Positions 1-6,376 of a stretch of DNA of 36,404 bases are shown here, piece after piece. Origin of the DNA: Bacteroidota bacterium. Lineage in GTDB: Bacteria > Bacteroidota > Bacteroidia > Bacteroidales > VadinHA17. The DNA is taken from positions 1 to 36,404 of the forward strand of contig JAUWBB010000005.1 of assembly GCA_030605195.1 (NCBI GenBank). The letters run 5' to 3'. A program made the position numbers and the translations under genes. The notes under the pieces were generated by a model. The model was not told the DNA's origin, searched no databases, and saw nothing but the letters and a program-made list of their open reading frames with translations. Numbering within the stretch: the first letter of the stretch is position 1; the number at the start of each line of letters is the position of its first letter.

Positions 1-119
1 GTAAGGATCATATCCCATTCATCAATATCTTTGGATAGTTAACATATATTCTACCGCGAATTATCATATAATATTTGTAAATGCAAGTAAAAACGTAACA
101 CGGATAATACCTGATATTG

Positions 120-274
120 AACCCCGACAGGGTTGCAACCATTTCATGAACGAAGTGAATGGAATGTCTCATGAGCACGCTTGAGCGATGGACTTGCCCC
201 GTGAAATAAATCGTAGATTTAATGCGAAGCATTATTTCACGGGGTAAATGGGAGCAAGCAACCCTGTCCGGGGT
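120..274. repeat. Composite hairpin repeat element upstream of deoC
   Basis: An outer inverted repeat (ACCCCGACAGGGTTGC at 121-136 against GCAACCCTGTCCGGGGT at 258-274, one bulged C) encloses a second, perfect 13-bp inverted repeat (CCCCGTGAAATAA at 197-209 and TTATTTCACGGGG at 232-244). Between the two left arms lies a CTCATGAG palindrome (168-175). A minus-strand open frame of 100 codons spans 8-310, but it follows the hairpins and matches nothing I recognise, so I treat the stretch as a noncoding repeat. No target-site duplication is visible. The rest of 1-319 is AT-rich and shows no convincing consensus promoter for deoC. Confidence 0.6.
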
Positions 275-319
275 TTTTAAATTTTTTGTATACTTGTATA
301 TTACTATCACAACTTTTTA

Positions 320-1180
320 ATGAAAAAATCTGAATATATTTTTCCCACCACCATTAATCCAAACAATGTGAAGAAGGAAATACTGGAAATAAAGAAAAAA
401 GCAAAAGATCTATATACCGTTGAAAACCTGAAAACCATTTACGGACTGATAGACCTTACCTCATTAAATACAACCGATAACGAAGAAAACATTAAGGATT
501 TATGCCGGAACGTAAATCAATTCCCGTCAGTTTATCCTGATATTCCAAATGTTGCCGCAATTTGTGTGTATCCTTCCCTTGTTCAAACAGTAAAAAAGTC
601 CTTATCGGATCCAAGAGTTAGAATTGCTTCTGTTGCGGCAGGATTTCCGTCGTCGCAGACCTTTTTGGAAGTAAAAACCCTCGAGGCAAAACTCGCTGTT
701 GATGCCTGGGCGGATGAAATTGACGTGGTTATGTCTCCTGGAATATTTTTGTCGGGTGATTATGGAACCGTATCACAGGAAATAAAAGAAATTAAAACGA
801 TCATTTGTGACGTTAAACTAAAAGTGATCCTTGAAACCGGCGCCTTGCCGGATCTAAATCTTATCAGGATTGCCAGTTGGCTGGCTATGGAGGCTGGTGC
901 TGATTTTATAAAAACTTCTACAGGAAAGCTAAATCCTGCTGCAACCCTGGAGGCAACATATGTTATGGCACAAGCCATTCATGAATATTACCTCAAAACC
1001 CGCAAACAAGTCGGCATTAAACCTGCCGGTGGAATTGCCACTGCTGAACAGGCAATGGATTATTTTTCTTTGGTTAAAACAATATTAGGTGACAACTGGT
1101 TAAATCCCGCCTTATTCCGCATTGGAGCAAGCCGGTTGGTTAACGACTTGCTTACCAAAATTCTGAATGCCAGAACCTAG
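320..1180 (+). CDS. deoC: Deoxyribose-phosphate aldolase
   Basis: Cytosolic class I aldolase of 286 residues that splits 2-deoxyribose 5-phosphate into glyceraldehyde 3-phosphate and acetaldehyde during deoxynucleoside breakdown. The family's TIM-barrel motifs appear in order: a DLTSLN segment near the N-terminus, VAAGFPSSQT, EIDVVMSPG, and ADFIKTSTGK, whose Lys198 is the expected Schiff-base lysine. GIKPAGG follows, whose Lys234 is the second conserved active-site lysine. The N-terminal extension of about 40 residues before the barrel fits the longer members of the family. The ATG at 320 follows the repeat element by about 45 bp. No other nucleoside catabolism gene is next to it, although rpiB and adenine deaminase occur elsewhere in the window. 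Confidence 0.95.
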   Translation: MKKSEYIFPTTINPNNVKKEILEIKKKAKDLYTVENLKTIYGLIDLTSLNTTDNEENIKDLCRNVNQFPSVYPDIPNVAAICVYPSLVQTVKKSLSDPRVRIASVAAGFPSSQTFLEVKTLEAKLAVDAWADEIDVVMSPGIFLSGDYGTVSQEIKEIKTIICDVKLKVILETGALPDLNLIRIASWLAMEAGADFIKTSTGKLNPAATLEATYVMAQAIHEYYLKTRKQVGIKPAGGIATAEQAMDYFSLVKTILGDNWLNPALFRIGASRLVNDLLTKILNART

Positions 1181-1342
1181 ATACTGCATACAGGAAGCAT
1201 GGAGCAGATGGAAGGACTAACGATGAAAGATGATTTATGAGCAGGCAATAACAGTTACAAGAGGCAGGAAGTGAAAAAGTGAGATTGCGAGACTTGTAGA
1301 CAAGGTGACTGGGAGAAAGAAGGGGAAGGGAATTGAATAATG

Positions 1343-1407
1343 AATATCCAATATCGAATATCCAATATCGAATATCCAAATATCCAATATCCAAGTATCC
1401 AATATCG
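1343..1407. repeat. Tandem heptamer array AATATC[C/G]
   Basis: Nine near-identical 7-bp units run almost without interruption. The first five alternate AATATCC and AATATCG; later ones are separated by single A insertions, and one has changed to AGTATCC. The array is noncoding and lies between deoC and the DUF4271 gene. The unit is too short and spacerless for a CRISPR. It looks like a slippage-prone simple repeat or a remnant of a dispersed intergenic repeat. Confidence 0.8.
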
Positions 1408-1543
1408 AACGTTTTGCTCAGTAAAACATCACGCCTGTCCCGTTTTTTCGGGGAGTGGCATGTGTGTTAAATTGTGGGAACGAGTAATTTTGAATTACGG
1501 ATTTCTGATGGTGAACCCAGCACCCAGTATCACTGAATTTGAT

Positions 1544-1551
1544 TATCTTTG
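1544..1551 (+). promoter_or_regulatory. Bacteroidota-type -7 promoter element
   Basis: TATCTTTG matches the TAnnTTTG consensus of the Bacteroidota primary sigma factor exactly and lies 29 bp before the ATG at 1580. I do not see a good -33 TTTG at the expected distance. Confidence 0.55.
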
Positions 1552-1579
1552 CACAAATTTTACCTGATTTAGCCAGCGA

Positions 1580-2686
1580 ATGATTGTGGAAAGACAAAAT
1601 AAATTTATCCATCCCCAGGATACTCTTCTCATCAGGCAAAAAGCAGATACTCTTATCTTCTTCCTTCAGCCCGACAGCCTGACTCAGCAAAAAGAACAGG
1701 ATACGGTAAAAAAATATTCACTTGATGAAATACAATCCATTTTTGAGCGAAGTGACCAACGTTTTGAACGGATTGATTCAGCCGAAAAAGCAAAATCTCA
1801 GATAGTCCGGGCTGCTCCTTTAAGAACAGAAACTTCCGAAACCGTTTTTCGCCTGGATTCAAATCATATCATTTTTTCCGTTGACAGCACTGAAGCTTTG
1901 GCCAATCCAAATTTTCTATCCAATCTAAGAGTAACCCCGTTAAAGGAGTACAAATACGCTCCGGATCTGTTTGTTAATGAAACCAGTGCGGTGGTTGAAA
2001 AACAACCCGATCAGCTTTTTCCAACAATAAAACAGCCTGCAACATCAGAAAACTGGATCATCGGAATCATCCTTGTTTCCTTTATTATTCTTGCCTGGAT
2101 CAGGCTATTTTACAACAAATTACTGGTTCCAACATTCCAGTCATGTTTAAATTACCAAACATCCTATAATTTATTCCGCGACCGAAGCAGTCTTTCCTTA
2201 AAAGCATCCTTTGGCCTGAACATTATTTTCTATCTGAACACCGGATTATTTTTGTACATGGTTTTTAATTATTTCGGTATCACATTCTTTAATGTTTACG
2301 GAATAATAACTTTTCTTTTATATGCCGGATTTATAATGACCGTTTATATTGCCAAGCGGATTGTATGCTCTGTTACCGGATATATCTCGCTGACACAAAA
2401 AGCCTTTTCCGAATACTTGTTTAATGTTTTTCTTTTTAACCGAAATCTTGGGTTGTTTTTGTTTCCCTTTCTAATCGGAATTCCCTATATAGCTGATTAT
2501 CTTACTCCTATATTCGTTTATACAGGAATTGTTGTTATTGTAATTCTCTATCTTTTAAGGATATTCAGAGGCATAACTATATTTTTTAAAGAAGGATTTT
2601 CAATATTTTATATGATTTTATACCTTTGTGCCCTGGAATTTTTACCGCTTATACTTTTTTTCAGGTTATTTCAATCTTTTATTTAA
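1580..2686 (+). CDS. DUF4271 integral membrane protein
   Basis: A 368-residue protein of unknown function that I assign to the Bacteroidota family DUF4271. About 155 hydrophilic residues come first, with no obvious signal peptide. A hydrophobic half follows with roughly six predicted membrane segments, starting at about residue 158 (NWIIGIILVSF) and ending in a hydrophobic C-terminus. No catalytic motif is visible. It lies 46 bp before a HemD-like gene, and this pairing recurs in the phylum. It may act in envelope or tetrapyrrole-related processes, but nothing in the sequence shows which. The ATG at 1580 is supported by the -7 box 29 bp upstream. Confidence 0.8.
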   Translation: MIVERQNKFIHPQDTLLIRQKADTLIFFLQPDSLTQQKEQDTVKKYSLDEIQSIFERSDQRFERIDSAEKAKSQIVRAAPLRTETSETVFRLDSNHIIFSVDSTEALANPNFLSNLRVTPLKEYKYAPDLFVNETSAVVEKQPDQLFPTIKQPATSENWIIGIILVSFIILAWIRLFYNKLLVPTFQSCLNYQTSYNLFRDRSSLSLKASFGLNIIFYLNTGLFLYMVFNYFGITFFNVYGIITFLLYAGFIMTVYIAKRIVCSVTGYISLTQKAFSEYLFNVFLFNRNLGLFLFPFLIGIPYIADYLTPIFVYTGIVVIVILYLLRIFRGITIFFKEGFSIFYMILYLCALEFLPLILFFRLFQSFI

Positions 2687-2732
2687 GAAAATAACCAGTT
2701 AATTCTGAATTGTAAACAAAAATTTTGGTGCT

Positions 2733-3491
2733 TTGAAAATTAAGAAGATTTTGGTTTCTCAACCGAAACCACAAAATGAGAAGTCGCCTTACTTCGAGTT
2801 AGCAAAAAAGCATAATTTAAAAATCGATTTCAGATCATTTATTCATATCGAAGGTATTGCCGCAAAGGAATTCAGGCAATCAAGAATAAATATTAGCAGT
2901 CATTCTGCCGTGATTTTCACAAGCAAAACGGCAATTGATCACTTTTTCAGGATTTGTGAAGAAATGAGAGTACCCATTCCGGATTCCCTTAAATATTTCT
3001 GCGTTTCCGGATCCATCGCAAATTACCTGCAGAAGTATATTGTTTACAGGAAGCGAAAGGTATTCGTTGGAATAAATAATTTCAAAGGGTTAATGGATCT
3101 TATCCTTAAGCATAATAAAGAAAAATTTCTCGTTCCCCTATCAGATATGCATAAACCTGAAATTCCCGAGCAATTGGATAAAAACAAGATTAATTATTCC
3201 ATTGCCATTTTGTACCGGACTATTTGCAGTGATCTTTCCGACCTGTCTGATGTTAATTACGATATCCTGGTATTTTTCAGCCCCTCAGGAATAAAATCCT
3301 TATTAAAGAACTTTCCTGATTTCAAACAAAATAACACGAAAATCGCTGCTTTTGGACCTACAACTACCCGGGCGGTAAAAAAAGCAGGGCTTCACCTTCA
3401 CATTGAAGCACCTACTTCCAAAGCTCCTTCCATGACCATGGCGCTTGAGCAATACATAACAAACCATAACAAAAACAATAAACAAGCCTAA
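2733..3491 (+). CDS. hemD: Uroporphyrinogen-III synthase family protein (HemD-like)
   Basis: A 252-residue protein with the two-domain layout of uroporphyrinogen-III synthase, which closes hydroxymethylbilane to uroporphyrinogen III in heme and siroheme synthesis. Supporting segments are the N-terminal ILVSQPKP, AVIFTSKTAIDHFF in the first domain, and DILVFFSPSGIKSLL followed by IAAFGPTTTRAVKKAG in the second; the last two are the most conserved parts of this divergent family. The start is a TTG, chosen because the next residues (KIKKILVSQPKP) align with usual family N-termini and no ATG is nearby. A hairpin terminator follows at 3507-3530. No other tetrapyrrole gene is in the window, so the function rests on the family only. 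Confidence 0.8.
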   Translation: MKIKKILVSQPKPQNEKSPYFELAKKHNLKIDFRSFIHIEGIAAKEFRQSRINISSHSAVIFTSKTAIDHFFRICEEMRVPIPDSLKYFCVSGSIANYLQKYIVYRKRKVFVGINNFKGLMDLILKHNKEKFLVPLSDMHKPEIPEQLDKNKINYSIAILYRTICSDLSDLSDVNYDILVFFSPSGIKSLLKNFPDFKQNNTKIAAFGPTTTRAVKKAGLHLHIEAPTSKAPSMTMALEQYITNHNKNNKQA

Positions 3492-3506
3492 AACCGGATG
3501 TTAAGT

Positions 3507-3530
3507 AAGGGGAAGCAATTCCCCTTTTTT
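3507..3530 (+). terminator. Intrinsic terminator after hemD
   Basis: A perfect 8-bp stem (AAGGGGAA/TTCCCCTT) with a GCAA tetraloop leads straight into a run of T. It starts 16 bp after the hemD stop codon and ends just before the rnpA promoter-like box. Confidence 0.85.
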
Positions 3531-3532
3531 CT

Positions 3533-3540
3533 TATCTTTC
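3533..3540 (+). promoter_or_regulatory. Probable -7 promoter element for rnpA
   Basis: TATCTTTC matches TAnnTTTG except for the last base. It sits directly after the hemD terminator and 24 bp before the ATG at 3564, a spacing like that of other promoters in the window. Confidence 0.4.
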
Positions 3541-3563
3541 ATCCAAAATTATCGCTTTTCCAA

Positions 3564-3956
3564 ATGGGAAAATTCACTTTCAGAAAGAAAGAACGTCTCA
3601 GCAGCCAAAAAATCATCGGTAACCTTTTCCGGGATGGAAATTCTTTTGCTCTGTTTCCATTCAGGATTTACTGGCAAATCACAACCAGCGAACAACTTTC
3701 ACCTGCCCGGATTGCCATCAGCATTCCGAAGAAAAAATTCAAAAAAGCCGTAGATCGCAATCTTATTAAACGTAGAATCAAAGAGGCATACCGGAAAAAC
3801 AAGCAAAATCTTTATCATGACCTAAAAAGTAAAAATCTGAATATAGCATTTATCCTCATCTATTTGGTCCATGATCTGATGACCTATCCTGAATTGGAGG
3901 AAAAAATGATCCTAACGTTGCAAAAACTAATGGAAAGCTATGAAAAGGCTTCTTAG
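3564..3956 (+). CDS. rnpA: Ribonuclease P protein component
   Basis: Small basic protein of about 130 residues that binds the RNase P RNA and helps mature tRNA 5' ends. The N-terminal FTFRKKERL segment is typical, and the RNR signature lies around residues 62-72 ([12 protein letters not shown]65, N66, K69, R70). An in-frame ATG at 3498 would add 22 residues, but that start lies before the hemD terminator stem (3507-3530), so I choose the ATG at 3564. The last 17 bases overlap yidD, which suggests translational coupling. The usual neighbours rpmH and yidC are absent; the HemD-like gene upstream and S41 protease downstream are the Bacteroidota arrangement. Confidence 0.92.
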   Translation: MGKFTFRKKERLSSQKIIGNLFRDGNSFALFPFRIYWQITTSEQLSPARIAISIPKKKFKKAVDRNLIKRRIKEAYRKNKQNLYHDLKSKNLNIAFILIYLVHDLMTYPELEEKMILTLQKLMESYEKAS

Positions 3957-4161
3957 TATACTTATAATTGGTCTGGTAAAAATATACCAACGTCTTATTT
4001 CTCCGTTATTTCCTTCGACCTGCAGGTACACTCCTACCTGTTCCAATTACAGTATAGAAGCCATTAAGAAACACGGTGCTATTAAAGGATCATGGCTTGC
4101 TATAAAACGTATTCTGTCCTGTAACCAATGGGGCGGGCATGGACACGATCCGGTCCCTTGA
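3940..4161 (+). CDS. yidD: Membrane protein insertion efficiency factor YidD
   Basis: A 73-residue membrane-associated protein that aids YidC-dependent insertion of inner-membrane proteins. It has an amphipathic/hydrophobic N-terminus ([14 protein letters not shown]), the family core [20 protein letters not shown] with Cys28 and Cys34, a third Cys61 (SCNQWG), and the usual glycine/histidine-rich end GGHGHDPVP. Length and end match the family. The ATG lies inside the last codons of rnpA (17-base overlap), so the two are probably translated from one message. Confidence 0.95.
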   Translation: MKRLLSILIIGLVKIYQRLISPLFPSTCRYTPTCSNYSIEAIKKHGAIKGSWLAIKRILSCNQWGGHGHDPVP

Positions 4162-4360
4162 TCCCGGAAAGCGCTGAAGGCACGTTATGGGCTCTTACAG
4201 GAGTTTATTCAGGTTTTGCCAGGGGAAGACCACTTTAATGAAAATCCCGGGAAATACTTTAAAAACGATATCTGGGAGCCAACATTTATTTTGTATCTAA
4301 GGTGACAAAATAATCTCCCTGTAATTAGTAAACTCATATCATAATTCTTCTGTTAATCGT

Positions 4361-4368
4361 TATCTTTG
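4361..4368 (+). promoter_or_regulatory. Bacteroidota-type -7 promoter element for the S41 protease gene
   Basis: TATCTTTG is an exact match to TAnnTTTG, 56 bp before the ATG at 4424. The rest of the 262-bp spacer after yidD (4162-4423) holds no gene I can support and no clear terminator. Confidence 0.6.
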
Positions 4369-4423
4369 TAGACTTTTAGACAAAACAATTTATATTACCG
4401 AATTATTAAAGAAAGCATAAATC

Positions 4424-6121
4424 ATGAAATCAAATCAAATGAAGAAGCCGGTTAAAGCGAAGCTGATTGGTGGATTTTTAATCGTTGTTTCGATTCTTAT
4501 CCTGGCTTTCACCGAAAGCAAAGATTTTAAGTATATCAAGAACTTAGAAATTTTCAGGTCGCTTTTTACCGAACTCCGGTTATTTTATGTTGATGAAGTT
4601 GATTCTGATAAACTGATAAAAACCAGCATCGACGAAATGCTTAAAACCCTTGATCCGTATACCGTTTTCATTCCTGAATCCAAAATGGATGATTTTACCT
4701 TTATGACTACCGGCCAGTACGGAGGCATTGGATCATTAATTCGTAAGAGTGGTGATTATGCTGTCATATCTGAGATATATAAAGGATTCCCGGCAGATAT
4801 GGCAGGATTTAAAACCGGTGATTTGATTATTGAAGTAGGTGGTCACTCAACCAAGGGACTTCTGCTGGAAAAGGTCAGTGACCGGCTTAAAGGACTCCCT
4901 AATACTGAAGTCGTGGTTACAGTCAAACGATATGGTGCTGAAAAACCCATTAAGAAGACCCTTACACGAAAGAATATCCAAATTAAAAGTGTTCCATATT
5001 ATGGAATGGTTAGTGATAAAACCGGGTACATTAGGCTTTCCAACTTTACCCGGAATTCAGGAAAAGAGGTAAAAAAAGCTTTGCTTGGCTTGAAGGAAAA
5101 CAGTCATGTCCAGGGTATTATCCTTGACTTAAGAGGCAATCCCGGTGGTTTACTTATAGAATCTGTCGAGGTTTCAAACGTGTTTGTTGAAAAGGGTTTG
5201 GAAATCGTCAGTACCCGTGGCAGAATGAAAGAATTTGATAATACCTACAAAGCAAAAAATCATCCTTTGGATACTCAAATTCCGGTGGCTGTATTGGTCG
5301 ACCGCGGATCGGCATCCGCGGCTGAAATCGTTGCCGGAGCATTTCAGGATCTTGACCGTGGTATAATTATCGGTGAAAGAACCTATGGAAAGGGACTGGT
5401 CCAAACTACCCGTCCGGTTGGTTATAACAATCAACTGAAGATTACCGCCGCAAAATACTATATTCCCAGTGGCCGGTGTATTCAGGCATTGGACTTTTCC
5501 CACCGCAATAAAGATGGTAGTGTGGGCCATATTCCTGATTCCCTGATTTCAGAATATTCAACAAGAAATGGCCGCAAGGTTTACAATGGAGGCGGAATTA
5601 TGCCGGATATTGAAATAAAACCGGAAAAATTAAGCCAGATTACCCTTGAACTCTACGCCAAATTTATCATATTTGACTATACCAACAAATATTTTTCAGA
5701 ACACGAATCGATTTTACACCCAACACAATATACCTTTACAGACGATGAATACCAGGATTTTATTAAGTTCGTCGACAGTAAGAACTTTGATTATAAAACA
5801 CAAACAGAAATTGCTTTAGAAAAACTTGAAGATTTAGCTGAAAAGGAAAAATATTACCAACATTCAGCTAAAGAATTTATGCTGCTCAGGGAAAAACTTT
5901 CCCATAATAAAGCTAAAGATCTGGAATCTTTCAAAAAGGAAATAAAAGAACTAATTCAGACAGGAATTGTGGGCCGTTATTACTATATGGCGGGCAGGAT
6001 TCAATCTTCGTTACCATATGATGTACAAGTAAAAAAGGCGGTTGATGTATTAGAGGATCAAAACCTTTACACCAGCATTCTTGAAGGGAACGCCCGAAAA
6101 GAAGTCGCAGAAGGAATGTAG
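4424..6121 (+). CDS. C-terminal processing peptidase, S41 family
   Basis: A 565-residue protease of the CtpA/Prc type, probably anchored in the inner membrane and acting in the periplasm. An N-terminal hydrophobic segment (about residues 12-29) is followed by the lead-in helical region, a PDZ domain (about 90-175, with QYGGIGSLI and GFPADMAGFKTGD), and the S41 domain. The catalytic serine is Ser298 in DRGSASAAE and the lysine is Lys323 in TYGKGLVQ, 25 residues apart as in E. coli Prc (S430/K455). A helical C-terminal extension of roughly 150 residues follows the core. It has its own promoter-like box and converges on polA. Likely roles are maturation or turnover of envelope proteins; substrates cannot be told from sequence. 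Confidence 0.93.
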   Translation: MKSNQMKKPVKAKLIGGFLIVVSILILAFTESKDFKYIKNLEIFRSLFTELRLFYVDEVDSDKLIKTSIDEMLKTLDPYTVFIPESKMDDFTFMTTGQYGGIGSLIRKSGDYAVISEIYKGFPADMAGFKTGDLIIEVGGHSTKGLLLEKVSDRLKGLPNTEVVVTVKRYGAEKPIKKTLTRKNIQIKSVPYYGMVSDKTGYIRLSNFTRNSGKEVKKALLGLKENSHVQGIILDLRGNPGGLLIESVEVSNVFVEKGLEIVSTRGRMKEFDNTYKAKNHPLDTQIPVAVLVDRGSASAAEIVAGAFQDLDRGIIIGERTYGKGLVQTTRPVGYNNQLKITAAKYYIPSGRCIQALDFSHRNKDGSVGHIPDSLISEYSTRNGRKVYNGGGIMPDIEIKPEKLSQITLELYAKFIIFDYTNKYFSEHESILHPTQYTFTDDEYQDFIKFVDSKNFDYKTQTEIALEKLEDLAEKEKYYQHSAKEFMLLREKLSHNKAKDLESFKKEIKELIQTGIVGRYYYMAGRIQSSLPYDVQVKKAVDVLEDQNLYTSILEGNARKEVAEGM

Positions 6122-6133
6122 ATTAATTCTTTC

Positions 6134-6363
6134 AAGCCCTACGGGCTGGGTGTATTGCTGTTCCATTTAATACAGCCACTAAAGTGACTGCGTATTACCT
6201 GTTAGTCCCTACAGGACATTAATTTGAAACATGTCATTAAGGTTTTGCATCAATAAAAATGATATTCAGAAACCATGTCCCTTAGGGACAAGAAGGTAAT
6301 AGACAGGTATTTCAATGCTTGGTAAAGGAATGCATATTCATGTTCACGTCCCGTAGGTACTGA
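6134..6363. repeat. Cluster of REP-like short palindromes (GTCCC/GGGAC type)
   Basis: The spacer between the convergent S41 protease and polA genes holds several small hairpins: AGCCC-TAC-GGGCT (6135-6147), GTCCC-TAC-AGGAC (6205-6217, one mismatch), the perfect TGTCCC-TTA-GGGACA (6276-6290) and GTCCCGTAGGTAC (6348-6360, imperfect). The shared GTCCC(N3)GGGAC core in several orientations resembles repetitive extragenic palindromes. It may help terminate transcription from both sides, although no strong T-run follows. No protein gene is visible in 6122-6376. Confidence 0.65.
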
Positions 6364-6376
6364 AAGAAAGCAACTT

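Larger units (their letters stand above)
1181..1579. other. Intergenic region between deoC and the DUF4271 gene
   Basis: The first 160 bases after deoC are purine-rich and C-poor on the plus strand and hold no gene I can support. Next come the AATATC heptamer array (1343-1407), an unremarkable stretch, and a promoter -7 box just before the next gene. Short open frames on both strands here look like chance. Confidence 0.6.

Noticed and set aside
8-310. Minus-strand open frame of 100 codons
   Set aside because: It coincides with the nested hairpins at 120-274 and has no recognisable domain; the frame follows from the repeat.
1343-1407. CRISPR array
   Set aside because: Units are 7 bp with no unique spacers and no cas genes; it is a simple tandem repeat.
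4162-4423. Short plus-strand frame (37 codons) after yidD
   Set aside because: No motif, no start signal and no coupling; it looks like chance.
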